Assembly: GCA_937975585.1 (NCBI GenBank)
Contig: CALJUC010000236.1
Coordinates: 1 to 35,391, forward strand
DNA: 35,391 nt
Reading direction: 5' to 3'
Origin: an uncultured Moraxella sp.
GTDB lineage: Bacteria; Pseudomonadota; Gammaproteobacteria; Pseudomonadales; Moraxellaceae
Under the pieces are notes generated by a model. It saw only the letters and a program-made list of their open reading frames with translations, was not told the DNA's origin and made no database searches. The position numbers and the translations under genes were made by a program. Numbering within the stretch: position 1 is the stretch's first letter; every line of letters begins with the position of its first letter. This document shows positions 14,621 through 23,178 of the stretch, in pieces.

Positions 14621-15964
14621 CTAGCCAACAAGGGTATGGCTTTCAGGATAGCGAATCCGCGTTGGCTTTGGTGTGGCAATAAAATACGCCAAGGTCAACG
14701 GCCCTACCCGCCCCATAAACATCAAAAACATAATAATCAACTGGCCGTTTTCGGTTAAATGCGCAGTAAAGTTACGCGATAATCCCACCGTAGATGAGGC
14801 GGAAATCACCTCAAACAAAATATCCACAATCTCGCCTTTAGGCTCAGTTAGGCTTAGCAAAAAGGCACTGACCAACACCATCAACATCGAGATACTCATT
14901 AGCGCGAAGGATTTTTTGACCAGTTTATCCGGCATGGCTTTGCCAAACAAAATAACCTGCTGACGTTGGCGCAAATACGACCAAGTCGTGGCTAGGATAA
15001 TCATAAAAGTGCCTAGCTTAATTCCCCCACCCGTTGACATCGACCCTGCCCCAATAAACATCAAAAAATAGGTCAACAAGGTACTGGCATTATCAAGTTG
15101 GGCGATATCCATGTTGTTAAAGCCCGAACTGCGTGTGGTAACCGCCATAAACCATGCTGCCGCTAATTGCTCCATCAATTCAAATTCGCCAATGGTTGCT
15201 GCGTTATTACGCTCAATCAGCCAATACAAGCCAAAGGCAATCGCATTGACCACCACCGTACCGGTGAGCATGACTTTGGTATTGGTACTAAAGCTGCGCC
15301 ATTGTCGACGCTTAAGCACATCAAGCACCACCAAAAAACCCAAGCCACCCATAACCACCAAACCACTAATCACCGTACTGATAATCGGCGTATTGACATA
15401 CGGCATCAAACTATCACCGGTCAGCGCAAAACCGGCATTATTAAATGAAGAGATACATAAAAAAAATGCCTCATAGACCGCCTGAGATGGCCCTTTTAGT
15501 GGTGCTAGACATAACACCAAAGCGATAAAGCCGATAAGTTCAACACTCAAAGCGATTTTGATAACCGCCTTTGCCGTATGGACCACTTGGCTAAGACTGG
15601 TGCCACCCATCGCTTCTTGCGCGGTCAGTGCCCCAGACATGCCCATTTTGCCTTGTAAGGTGGTTAACACCAAAATCGCAAAGGTCATAAACCCCAAACC
15701 ACCAAACTGCACCAACCCGATAATCACCATATGACCAAACAACGTATAATTCGCGGTGTCCACCACCGTCAAACCGGTCACCGTCACCGCAGAGGTCGCG
15801 GTAAACGCCGCTTGCAGTAAGCTAATCGGCTGATGGCTGGCGATTGGTAAGGCCAATAGACTGGTACCTAACACAATTAAGAACAAAAACCCCAACGATA
15901 AAATCGCTGGGGGCGATAGTTGCAATGCCTGCTTATCAGGCTTGATTGAATGAGGCACGGCCAT
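14621..15964 (-). CDS. TrkH/KtrB-type potassium uptake protein
   Basis: Potassium-translocating subunit with the four-fold repeated pore architecture of the Trk/Ktr/HKT superfamily. About 447 residues from ATG 15964 (GAG at good spacing); an in-frame ATG at 15985 would add seven residues. The four selectivity-loop regions are visible as TVTGLTV, SFNNAGFALT, TTRSSGFNN and SSTVGLSRNF. Length and loops are closer to KtrB (about 450 residues) than to TrkH (about 480). The regulatory RCK subunit (KtrA or TrkA) it needs is not beside it and must be elsewhere. Likely ten or so membrane helices. Confidence 0.92.
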   Translation of the reverse strand: MAVPHSIKPDKQALQLSPPAILSLGFLFLIVLGTSLLALPIASHQPISLLQAAFTATSAVTVTGLTVVDTANYTLFGHMVIIGLVQFGGLGFMTFAILVLTTLQGKMGMSGALTAQEAMGGTSLSQVVHTAKAVIKIALSVELIGFIALVLCLAPLKGPSQAVYEAFFLCISSFNNAGFALTGDSLMPYVNTPIISTVISGLVVMGGLGFLVVLDVLKRRQWRSFSTNTKVMLTGTVVVNAIAFGLYWLIERNNAATIGEFELMEQLAAAWFMAVTTRSSGFNNMDIAQLDNASTLLTYFLMFIGAGSMSTGGGIKLGTFMIILATTWSYLRQRQQVILFGKAMPDKLVKKSFALMSISMLMVLVSAFLLSLTEPKGEIVDILFEVISASSTVGLSRNFTAHLTENGQLIIMFLMFMGRVGPLTLAYFIATPKPTRIRYPESHTLVG

Positions 15965-16064
15965 TGGTACTCGCTTAACGCGCATTCATGTCGTTATGGG
16001 TTATTGGGGTTACTGGAAATACTGTGGCGGCTGCGTACAGCATGGCATTATCTTTCTTGTATAT

Positions 16065-16847
16065 TTAAGCTTGGCGCTGCCGACTCGCTTCATAGAGCAT
16101 CATGCCGGTCGCAACACTCACGTTCAAGCTTTGAATATGGCCATGCTCATTGCCCGACATCGGGATATACACAAGCTGGTCACAAGTATCAGCCGTTAGG
16201 CGGCGAATACCATCGCCTTCTGAGCCCATGACGATAGCCACATCACCGGTCAAGTCACAGTCTTGCACAGGTTTTGCCATTTCATCAAGTGCGGTACCAA
16301 ACACGAACACGCCTTGCTTCTTGATGTCATTGAGCGTGCGTGCCAAGTTGGTCACTTGCACAAATGGAATCAGCTCCACCGCACCGACCGCAACTTTGGC
16401 AACGGCGGGCGTGATGGTTGAGGTGTTGTGCTTTGGAATAATCACCGCTGACACCCCCATCGCCACTGCGGTACGAATACAGGCACCCAAATTATTAGGG
16501 TCTGTGATTTGGTCGAGTACCAACAATAACACCGGCTTGTTTGCCGCTTGGTGCGAGCTAATCAAATCCGCTAAGTCTTTTTCATCGGCCAAAGTCGCCG
16601 GACGCGCTTGTAATACAACGCCTTGGTGCTGTGGGCTATCGGCCAATTTGCTCAACTTGTCTTTGGCCGTGGCTTGCACGCTGATGCCATAATCTTGCGC
16701 TAGTTGCAAAATCGCTTGGACGCTATCGTCTGGCTTATTGCTGTCAAGTTTGCTGTCTTGGACAAACAACGCCACGCCATCCATACCACGTTGCTCAAGT
16801 AACGCTTGCACCGCATGGATGCCATAAAAATACACGGGTTTTGCCAT
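16065..16847 (-). CDS. rlmB: 23S rRNA (guanosine-2'-O-)-methyltransferase RlmB
   Basis: SPOUT-class RNA methyltransferase of 260 residues that methylates the ribose of a 23S rRNA guanosine (G2251 in E. coli). An N-terminal substrate-binding domain starts FYGIHAVQALL. The three SpoU motifs follow: DPNNLGACIRTA at about 116-127, VMGSEGDGIRRL and SLNVSVATGMMLYEA near the C-terminus. These place the knotted SAM site at the C-terminus. RlmB is the best match among TrmH/SpoU family members by N-terminal form and length; a different rRNA target cannot be excluded. Upstream of the transporter gene on the same strand, gap about 100 bases. Confidence 0.92.
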   Translation of the reverse strand: MAKPVYFYGIHAVQALLEQRGMDGVALFVQDSKLDSNKPDDSVQAILQLAQDYGISVQATAKDKLSKLADSPQHQGVVLQARPATLADEKDLADLISSHQAANKPVLLLVLDQITDPNNLGACIRTAVAMGVSAVIIPKHNTSTITPAVAKVAVGAVELIPFVQVTNLARTLNDIKKQGVFVFGTALDEMAKPVQDCDLTGDVAIVMGSEGDGIRRLTADTCDQLVYIPMSGNEHGHIQSLNVSVATGMMLYEASRQRQA

Positions 16848-16981
16848 AAGTTTGGTTTGCTCAATCGGTAAAATAATAATCGTGAAAATGATAAGGGCTG
16901 GTGAATCTTACGCAACTCATCAGCCCATAGGAATATGTGATTTTTTGCCCTTAAAACTAGCACACTTGTCTAGCTATCAAA

Positions 16982-17323
16982 TTAGCCTTCAAAATGGCAG
17001 ATATACTGGACAATTTCTTCGGTTTTCATTTCGTAGCTGCTATGACCTTCGACAACGAATGCTTGACCCGCTCGATAGTAGGTAAAGCCTTCTTCACCTT
17101 CCAGCTTCACTTCGCACTCGCCTGCCAAAATCTCGATTCGCTCAGAGGAGTCTGTTTTAAACTCATATAGCGGAATATCGCTGTCACAAGGTAACACAAT
17201 ACCAAGCATTTTTTTGCGCCCGTCTTCGAACCACACAGTGCGGCTAAAGGTACGACCTTGGTAGTACATATTGGCAATTTTTTCTACTGAAACATGGTCA
17301 AAACGGGTCGATGATGTGGTCAT
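16982..17323 (-). CDS. ppnP: Pyrimidine/purine nucleoside phosphorylase (PpnP, DUF1255)
   Basis: Small cupin-fold enzyme that phosphorolyses several nucleosides to base and ribose-1-phosphate. I start at ATG 17323 because GAGGA lies seven bases upstream (113 residues); the frame is open to 17356. The family stretches are IANMYYQGRTFSRTVWFEDG, KKMLGIVLP and EIVQYICHFEG at the C-terminus. The protein is a single cupin barrel. It is divergent from recN across about 295 non-coding bases. Confidence 0.92.
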   Translation of the reverse strand: MTTSSTRFDHVSVEKIANMYYQGRTFSRTVWFEDGRKKMLGIVLPCDSDIPLYEFKTDSSERIEILAGECEVKLEGEEGFTYYRAGQAFVVEGHSSYEMKTEEIVQYICHFEG

Positions 17324-17618
17324 GTTTGATTCCTCAAATGTGCAACGTATCGGCAAATTTCTTATCCAAATAATTTGCTTATTTTACCATTTGCCCTAAT
17401 TATGCTATTGTTTACTTGGCAAAATTGTCGTTAGATTTTTACCGATTTTTTGCTGATTGTCTACCCTTATTCGTAAATATTGCGACCAGTGGTTCGATTG
17501 TTCATGGATATTAAATGAATAGTCAGGCCTTGCACTAGACGTCGCTATATATTCATCATCACGCGATGACTCAGCCTCATTAGGCTGTCAAACGTTGGGA
17601 TACCCTGATAGGATTGCT
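17324..17618. other. Divergent intergenic region ppnP-recN
   Basis: No gene. A small hairpin CAGCCT/AGGCTG with a four-base loop (17572-17587) lies in the recN leader, without a T-run. I found no canonical LexA box (CTGT-N8-ACAG) before recN, as expected if the organism lacks a standard LexA like other Moraxellaceae. Confidence 0.4.
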
Positions 17619-19340
17619 ATGCTAACACAGTTAACCTTGCAAAACCTTGCGTTGGTCGAACAGGCTGAGCTTGATATGCACCCAGGTTTTAACGTCATCA
17701 CCGGTGAAACAGGTGCAGGTAAGTCGTTGCTACTTGATGCCCTTCAGTTGTGTGTCGGTGGGCGTACCGATGGTGGACTCATTCGGCATGGTCATACCAC
17801 GGCTGAGGCGTTTGCTGAGTTCGATATCGGTCAGTTACCACAAGTACAAGCGTGGCTAAATGAGCAAAACTATCCCATCGATGAAAATACCCTACTGATT
17901 CGCCGTCAACTGGCTAACCAAAATGGCACGATTCGTAGCAAGGCATGGTTAAATGGTTCACCGATTAGCTTGAATGAATTAAAAACCTTGGGAAACTTAT
18001 TGGTTAATATCCATAGCCAACATGCCCAACATAGCTTATTACGCCCGCAATTTGTCCTTGATTGGCTCGATAGTGCGACGGGCTTAACCGGACTTGCCGA
18101 ACAGGTCAGCAGTGCGTTTAGCCATTATGAGTCACTGAAACAACAAGCTTCGCGTTTGGCGCGTGACGAGAAGCTACGCCAACAGCAAATCTTATTACTG
18201 AATAACCAACTTACTGATATTGAGCCGATTGCGGCTATTAACTACCATGAGTTAGAAGCTGAATACGATGAATTGTCTAATCTAGAAAGCTTGATGCAGC
18301 AAGCCAGCCTAACCGTAGGTTTACTTAATAATGACAGCGACGAGCCAGATGTCAGCACCTTGCTTGCCAAAGCCATTAAACTGTGTGAAGCACAATCAGG
18401 TATCAGCCAAACCTATGCCGACTGTGTCGAACAACTGTACCAAGCACAAAGTGCAGTCAGTGAGGTTTCAAGTACCTTGACCGACTATGCCGAAGGCCAA
18501 AGCTTAGACCCAGAACGTCTAGCACAGCTCGATGAACAGCTATCCACCTTCCATCGTTTGGCGCGCAAGTATCAAACCACGCCTGAGCGTTTGCTAGCGG
18601 ATGCGACCGAATGGCAAGGTGAACTTGATGAATTAAACGCTGTTTTGTCACCCGAAGCCTTCGCGGAAGAAATTGAGGCAGCGTATCAAACTTACCTCAC
18701 CCAAGCCCAAGCGCTTGATGATAAGCGTCAACAAGTTGCGCCGATGTTGTCTGAAACCTTAGTCAAGCGGTTAAAACTACTCGCATTACCAAACGTCCAG
18801 GCTGAGTTTCAATTTACCGCGTTGGACAAGCCACAAAGCTTTGGTTTATCCAATATTGAGTTGGTATTTAGTGCCAACGTCGGTATGCCAATGCAACCCT
18901 TGCACAAAATCGCCTCAGGTGGTGAGTTATCACGCCTAGCCTTAGTGATGCAAGTAATCGACGCGCAAGGTCAATGCCGCACCGCTCAAGATAGCACCAA
19001 CGCATCATCGAAGGCCGCCTCAACCATTCCGCGTCAATTATTGGTATTTGATGAGGTCGATGTCGGTATCAGTGGTGGTACTGCCCAAGTGGTCGGCGAG
19101 TTATTGCGCGAGCTTGGTACTGAGCAGCAAATCATTGCCATTACGCACCAAGCACAGGTTGCCTCACAGGCGCATCAGCATATCTTGGTCTACAAAACCC
19201 AACACGACCAAGCCCAATCACACCTACAAAACCTAAGCGGTGATGCCCAAGTCCAAGAACTTGCGCGGATGTCCGGTGGCGTCAATATCACCGAAACCAC
19301 GTTAGAGCACGCGCGTAGCTTACTAGCAAGTGTTACTTAA
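17619..19340 (+). CDS. recN: DNA repair protein RecN
   Basis: SMC-like ATPase that acts early in double-strand-break repair. 573 residues from ATG 17619, with AGGA seven bases upstream; the frame is open from 17595. Walker A is GETGAGKS (29-36), the ABC signature is IASGGELSRLAL, and Walker B is LLVFDEVDVGISGG near the C-terminus, with a helical coiled-coil region between. The Walker B region follows a Ser/Ala/Thr-rich insertion of about 20 residues (QDSTNASSKAAST) that I do not recall in E. coli RecN. Confidence 0.97.
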   Translation: MLTQLTLQNLALVEQAELDMHPGFNVITGETGAGKSLLLDALQLCVGGRTDGGLIRHGHTTAEAFAEFDIGQLPQVQAWLNEQNYPIDENTLLIRRQLANQNGTIRSKAWLNGSPISLNELKTLGNLLVNIHSQHAQHSLLRPQFVLDWLDSATGLTGLAEQVSSAFSHYESLKQQASRLARDEKLRQQQILLLNNQLTDIEPIAAINYHELEAEYDELSNLESLMQQASLTVGLLNNDSDEPDVSTLLAKAIKLCEAQSGISQTYADCVEQLYQAQSAVSEVSSTLTDYAEGQSLDPERLAQLDEQLSTFHRLARKYQTTPERLLADATEWQGELDELNAVLSPEAFAEEIEAAYQTYLTQAQALDDKRQQVAPMLSETLVKRLKLLALPNVQAEFQFTALDKPQSFGLSNIELVFSANVGMPMQPLHKIASGGELSRLALVMQVIDAQGQCRTAQDSTNASSKAASTIPRQLLVFDEVDVGISGGTAQVVGELLRELGTEQQIIAITHQAQVASQAHQHILVYKTQHDQAQSHLQNLSGDAQVQELARMSGGVNITETTLEHARSLLASVT

Positions 19341-19426
19341 GCGTGAACCGAACCTACCATCTAATACATAACCCTTGCTTTGCACTACCCTTTTGAATAC
19401 TGAATACAGCGATTGAAACCACGATT

Positions 19427-19993
19427 ATGTCAACCACGCAAAACTTTACGAATCATTTTTTGATTGCCACGCCCAATATTGATGCTGGGATTTTTCAGCA
19501 CTCATTGGTGTATATCTGTCGCCATGACCCGCATGGGGTACTTGGCTTGGTACTGAATAAACCTATCTATCATAGCAATGTCAGTAAGTTATTCGAGGAG
19601 CTTGATATCAACGTCACTACTAATAACTTGCACAAAAAGCACCCACTCGATGGCGGGCCGATGAACCCAGAAGTGGGTTTTGTATTGCATACTGGACAGC
19701 CGGATTGGGTATCGTCGTTTGCGATTACCGAAAACGTGTGTATCACCACCAGTAAAGACATCTTACAAAGCATTGCATCGGGTCAGGGTGTCGAGCATTT
19801 TGAGCTATGTTTGGGACACGCAAGTTGGGCGAAAGGTCAGCTTGAAACTGAAATCAACCAAGGCGACTGGTTTGTCTTGCCGGGTGATATGCAGTTGTTA
19901 TTTGAAACGCCTTATGAAGAGCGTTGGCACATTGCCAGTGAACGTTTGGGCATTGACTTTGACCGCTTGAGTACGGATATTGGCCATGCTTGA
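19427..19993 (+). CDS. YqgE/AlgH family protein (UPF0301)
   Basis: 188 residues, conserved family of uncertain function; in Pseudomonas the homologue is AlgH. Family stretches are NHFLIATPNI, HGVLGLVLNKP, PLDGGPMNPEVGFVLH and LCLGHASWAKGQLE. It overlaps the start of ruvX by eight bases; yqgE-ruvX (yqgF) is a widely conserved gene pair. The start ATG 19427 has only a weak ribosome-binding site. Confidence 0.93.
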   Translation: MSTTQNFTNHFLIATPNIDAGIFQHSLVYICRHDPHGVLGLVLNKPIYHSNVSKLFEELDINVTTNNLHKKHPLDGGPMNPEVGFVLHTGQPDWVSSFAITENVCITTSKDILQSIASGQGVEHFELCLGHASWAKGQLETEINQGDWFVLPGDMQLLFETPYEERWHIASERLGIDFDRLSTDIGHA

Positions 19994-20483
19994 TAATTCT
20001 TCACAACCGCACCCACAAGACCCTATAACCGCGCAAACATCGGTAGAAACGGTGATGGGTTTGGACTTTGGGGTTGTCAAAATGGGTATCGCGCTTGGCA
20101 ATACCTTGACCCAAACCGCCAGTCCCTTGATGCAATTTCCCATGAATAATGGTCAACCGGATTGGGACAAGCTACTCGGCCTGATTAACGAATGGCAAGT
20201 TGCGCGCGTGGTGGTCGGTTTGCCGCTTAATATGGACGGTACGACCTCTGAATTGGGCAATCGTGCCAAAAAATTCGCTCGCAGGCTCAATCATCAACTC
20301 CAAGCTGCACATAGGGGCTGTCCGGTTATCTTAGCCGATGAGCGTCTAAGTAGCCGTGAGGCCAAAAGCTTGGCCTGGGAATATGGCTTGATTAAAAGTG
20401 AAAAAGAACCGATTGACAGTATCGCATCTGCCATTATGCTGGGTAGTTGGTTACGCAGTGGTGAGGGCGAGGTTTTAGCATGA
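19986..20483 (+). CDS. ruvX: RuvX/YqgF family putative Holliday-junction resolvase (pre-16S rRNA nuclease)
   Basis: About 165 residues from ATG 19986, inside the last codons of yqgE; a TTG at 19980 is also in frame. RNase H-fold signatures are MGLDFGVVKMGIALG (first catalytic Asp), VVGLPLNMDGTTSE, ILADERLSSREA and the C-terminal DSIASAIMLGSWL Asp. In E. coli YqgF matures the 5' end of 16S rRNA, the best-supported role; a recombination role is an older suggestion. Its stop overlaps the next ATG in ATGA, so it is translationally coupled to the following gene. Confidence 0.93.
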   Translation: MLDNSSQPHPQDPITAQTSVETVMGLDFGVVKMGIALGNTLTQTASPLMQFPMNNGQPDWDKLLGLINEWQVARVVVGLPLNMDGTTSELGNRAKKFARRLNHQLQAAHRGCPVILADERLSSREAKSLAWEYGLIKSEKEPIDSIASAIMLGSWLRSGEGEVLA

Positions 20484-20944
20484 GCAATATCCAACAAGAT
20501 ACCAGCACGCCGACTGCTTCAGCCGACCCAATCACTCACTTAGCACCGAAGCATAGTGTACCAGCGCCGGTCTTGGAATTAATTGCCCAAGCTCGCACCC
20601 TAAACAAAGCTAGCATATATCTGATATACTTGGCGATTGGCGCATTTTTGGTTTTTGGTACGTTAAAGAGTTTGACGGTATTTCATGATAGCGAGCTCAT
20701 GTATACCCTGTTTCACTACTTACCCTATACCTTGGTCGGTCTGACCATTCCTGTATCTTGCTATGTCGCCTTTATCCTGTTTCGCTATCGCTTAAGTCAG
20801 CCAAGTATGTTGGCGCTGTGCCTTGGCGTGGGCTTTGGGCTATTTTTAATTAGTAGTTATGTGGCGTTGGCCGCTTGGATAGGCGTGGCATTTATGTTTA
20901 AGGCCAATCTCACCCGCTTTTTTAACTTTCTTGAACAACCTTAA
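20480..20944 (+). CDS. Hypothetical membrane protein
   Basis: 154 residues. A hydrophilic N-terminus of about 45 residues rich in Thr, Pro and Ala is followed by three to four membrane helices (approximately 45-62, 78-102, 112-131, 130-145). The start ATG overlaps the ruvX stop (ATGA), so it is read as part of the same operon. I do not recognise a family; likely an inner-membrane protein. Confidence 0.75.
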   Translation: MSNIQQDTSTPTASADPITHLAPKHSVPAPVLELIAQARTLNKASIYLIYLAIGAFLVFGTLKSLTVFHDSELMYTLFHYLPYTLVGLTIPVSCYVAFILFRYRLSQPSMLALCLGVGFGLFLISSYVALAAWIGVAFMFKANLTRFFNFLEQP

Positions 20945-20950
20945 TGTTTG

Positions 20951-21265
20951 ATGAACACTGTCATGCAAAATCCAGAAAATAACGATTTAAACCCTAGTAC
21001 TCTTACGGCAAATTATGAACTCGATACCTTGGGATTGATTTGTCCTGAGCCGATTATGCTACTGCACAAGACGGTGCGTAAAGCCCAATCGGGCGAGCTG
21101 ATTCATGTGATCGCCAATGACCCGGCGACCACGCGTGATATTCCGAATTTTTGCCGTCATTTGGGGCATAAACTGGTCGCACAACAAGATATCATGAACC
21201 CAAATAACCTTGCCGACCCTGACCCGTATGCCAATGTGTATCATTATTGGCTACAAAAAAAATAA
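20951..21265 (+). CDS. tusA: TusA/SirA-family sulfur carrier protein
   Basis: About 104 residues. The GLICPEPIMLLHKTVR stretch carries the sulfur-accepting cysteine (C31 with this start) and is followed by the DPATTRDIPNFCRHLGHKL part of the fold. TusA relays sulfur from a cysteine desulfurase to tRNA thiolation and other acceptors. There is an N-terminal extension of roughly 20 residues against E. coli TusA (81 residues). ATG 20951 follows the upstream stop by six bases; ATG 20963 in frame is an alternative. The family has paralogues, so the gene name is tentative. Confidence 0.85.
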   Translation: MNTVMQNPENNDLNPSTLTANYELDTLGLICPEPIMLLHKTVRKAQSGELIHVIANDPATTRDIPNFCRHLGHKLVAQQDIMNPNNLADPDPYANVYHYWLQKK

Positions 21266-21289
21266 CCCCTGTGAACGATTAACTGCCCT

Positions 21290-22234
21290 ATGTCGCAAAT
21301 AGCCGCCCGTAAACCTCGCCAACCCAAAGCCGTCAATATTAGCGATGAACCGGTGTATATTCAGCAATTTCGTCAAGACTTGCTCACGCGTGGCTTATCG
21401 ACCAATACGCGTAACGCCTACGTGCGCGATTTGTTAAGCTGCGAAACCACCAATCCCAAAGCACTGACCCAATGGCAAGCCGAGGATGTGCTAGCGTGTT
21501 TGGGCGCATTTTATCAACAAGGCAAAACCGCACGCAGTCAAGCGCGAGCATTGTCATCGCTCAAGCAATTTTTCTTGTGGCAAATCAATGCCAATTTGCG
21601 CGAGGACAACCCTTGCGAACACATTCGCGCGCCAAAAATCGGACGTTCACTGCCCAAAGATTTATCAGAACAGGATGTGGAAGCCTTGCTAGCCAGTCCA
21701 GATACGGGTACGGCACTCGGCATGCGGGATCAAGCCATGCTTGAGGTGCTGTATGCGTGCGGCCTGCGTGTTTCAGAGCTGATGAACTTATCCATGAATG
21801 AGGTCAATCTAAATGCCGGCTGGCTACAAATTACCGGTAAAGGTGATAAGACTCGACTCGTACCGCTTGGGGAAGTAGCGATTGAGGCATTAAAGGATTA
21901 CTTGGCGGTGGCGCGTCCCGAGTTAGCGCTTAATAAAGGTGGGCAATATAGTAACTGTCCGGCGGTGTTTTTGACCCAACAAGGCGGCTATATGACGCGG
22001 CAAAACTTTTGGTATGCTATCAAACGTTATGCCGGACAAGCGGGGATTGAGGCGGATATTTCACCGCATACCTTACGCCATGCCTTTGCCACCCACTTAC
22101 TCAATCATGGTGCAGATTTGCGCAGTGTCCAGATGTTACTCGGCCATAGTGATTTGTCGACCACACAGATTTATACCCATGTGGCGACCGCACGCTTACA
22201 ACAACTTCACGCGAACCATCACCCACGCGCGTAA
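21290..22234 (+). CDS. xerD: Tyrosine recombinase XerD
   Basis: Site-specific recombinase that resolves chromosome dimers at dif with XerC. 314 residues, slightly longer than the usual ~298 because of the N-terminus. Catalytic residues R160 (GLRVSELMNL), K184, H260 and R263 (HTLRHAFATHLL), H286 and nucleophile Y295 are all present. XerD rather than XerC is favoured by the LGHSDLSTTQIYTHV ending, but I cannot rule out XerC without an alignment. Last gene of the recN-to-xerD plus-strand run; it converges on the LOG gene with only 9 bases between. Confidence 0.93.
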   Translation: MSQIAARKPRQPKAVNISDEPVYIQQFRQDLLTRGLSTNTRNAYVRDLLSCETTNPKALTQWQAEDVLACLGAFYQQGKTARSQARALSSLKQFFLWQINANLREDNPCEHIRAPKIGRSLPKDLSEQDVEALLASPDTGTALGMRDQAMLEVLYACGLRVSELMNLSMNEVNLNAGWLQITGKGDKTRLVPLGEVAIEALKDYLAVARPELALNKGGQYSNCPAVFLTQQGGYMTRQNFWYAIKRYAGQAGIEADISPHTLRHAFATHLLNHGADLRSVQMLLGHSDLSTTQIYTHVATARLQQLHANHHPRA

Positions 22235-22243
22235 ATTCTAGCT

Positions 22244-22894
22244 TTAGATACGATTGACATCCATATTATCAGGCATATGCACGATTGGCTTTAACAAGCT
22301 AATCGCATGTTCAACATTGTCACACACGATCAATCTATCCATATCTTCTTGCTTCATAAAACCTTGCTCAACGGTAAAATGCAAATGCTCAATTAAGCGG
22401 TCATAAAAACCGTTCACATTCAAAATCACCATCGGCTTTTCATGTTGGTAAAGTTGACGCCATGTCGCGACTTCCATGATTTCTTCCAAGGTACCCAAAC
22501 CACCCGGTAACGTAATAAAGGCACTGGCGTACTCGGCCATCAACGCCTTACGGGTGTGCATGGTATCGGTCAAATGCAATCGGGTTAAGTCTTTATGTGC
22601 GACCTCACGACCGAGCATAAATTCCGGAATCACACCAACTGTCACGCCGCCATGCTCAATTACACCATCGGCCACCGCGCCCATACAACCAATTACCGCC
22701 CCACCATATACCAAGCCATAATTGGCTTCAACCAACGCCTTCCCAAGCTCATAGGCCGTTTCGCGATAAATTGGCGCGTTACCTACCTTTGAACCACAAT
22801 ACACCGCAATGAGCGGTACTTGAATATCATCTTGTTTAACGATTTGCTTAATGTCACTGACTTGCTTACTGGTAATTATATCCACTGGGGTCAT
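22244..22894 (-). CDS. LOG family protein (TIGR00730, cytokinin riboside 5'-monophosphate phosphoribohydrolase-like)
   Basis: 216 residues with AGGA six bases before ATG 22894. The Rossmann-like fold signatures are VYCGSKVGN near 32, GLVYGGAVIGCMGAVADG at 60-77 and the active-site PGGLGTLEEIMEVATW at 130-145, preceded by the substrate-binding MHTRKALM. Members hydrolyse nucleoside monophosphates such as AMP to base and ribose-5-phosphate; older annotations call them lysine decarboxylase, without support. Converges on xerD. Confidence 0.92.
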   Translation of the reverse strand: MTPVDIITSKQVSDIKQIVKQDDIQVPLIAVYCGSKVGNAPIYRETAYELGKALVEANYGLVYGGAVIGCMGAVADGVIEHGGVTVGVIPEFMLGREVAHKDLTRLHLTDTMHTRKALMAEYASAFITLPGGLGTLEEIMEVATWRQLYQHEKPMVILNVNGFYDRLIEHLHFTVEQGFMKQEDMDRLIVCDNVEHAISLLKPIVHMPDNMDVNRI

Positions 22895-22992
22895 ACCGTT
22901 TCCTATTACTGAGTATTACATGATAACGCTATTTTAAGACACTTTAATTAAGTTACTGCCTTAAATAGGGACTTAATAAGGGTAAAAAAGGG

Positions 22993-23096
22993 ATAGTCAA
23001 ATAAATTCATTTTAAGACAAGGAAAACGAGCGAAGGTAGTACAAATAGTACAGCGAGCGAGATTGACGTAGTATTAAAGTGACGTTAAAAGACTAT
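22993..23096. repeat. Palindromic dispersed repeat, copy 2
   Basis: 104 bases with perfect terminal ATAGTC/GACTAT. It aligns without gaps to copy 1 (14019-14121), with most differences in the centre. The inner arms TAAATTCATTTTAA and TTAAAGTGACGTTA pair less well than in copy 1. Just outside, GGG at 22990-22992 and CTATCCC near 23104-23110 extend the symmetry. It sits between two minus-strand genes (LOG upstream end and HerA-like downstream end). No coding capacity. Confidence 0.8.
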
Positions 23097-23178
23097 AAAT
23101 GCTATCCCATACAGATTGTAGGGACAGCATCCCATGTTATGCTAGATAAAATTTTGGCTAACCTAGCGTTGATTTCTG

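Noticed and set aside
17480..17618. An SOS box before recN
   Set aside because: No CTGT-N8-ACAG palindrome is present.
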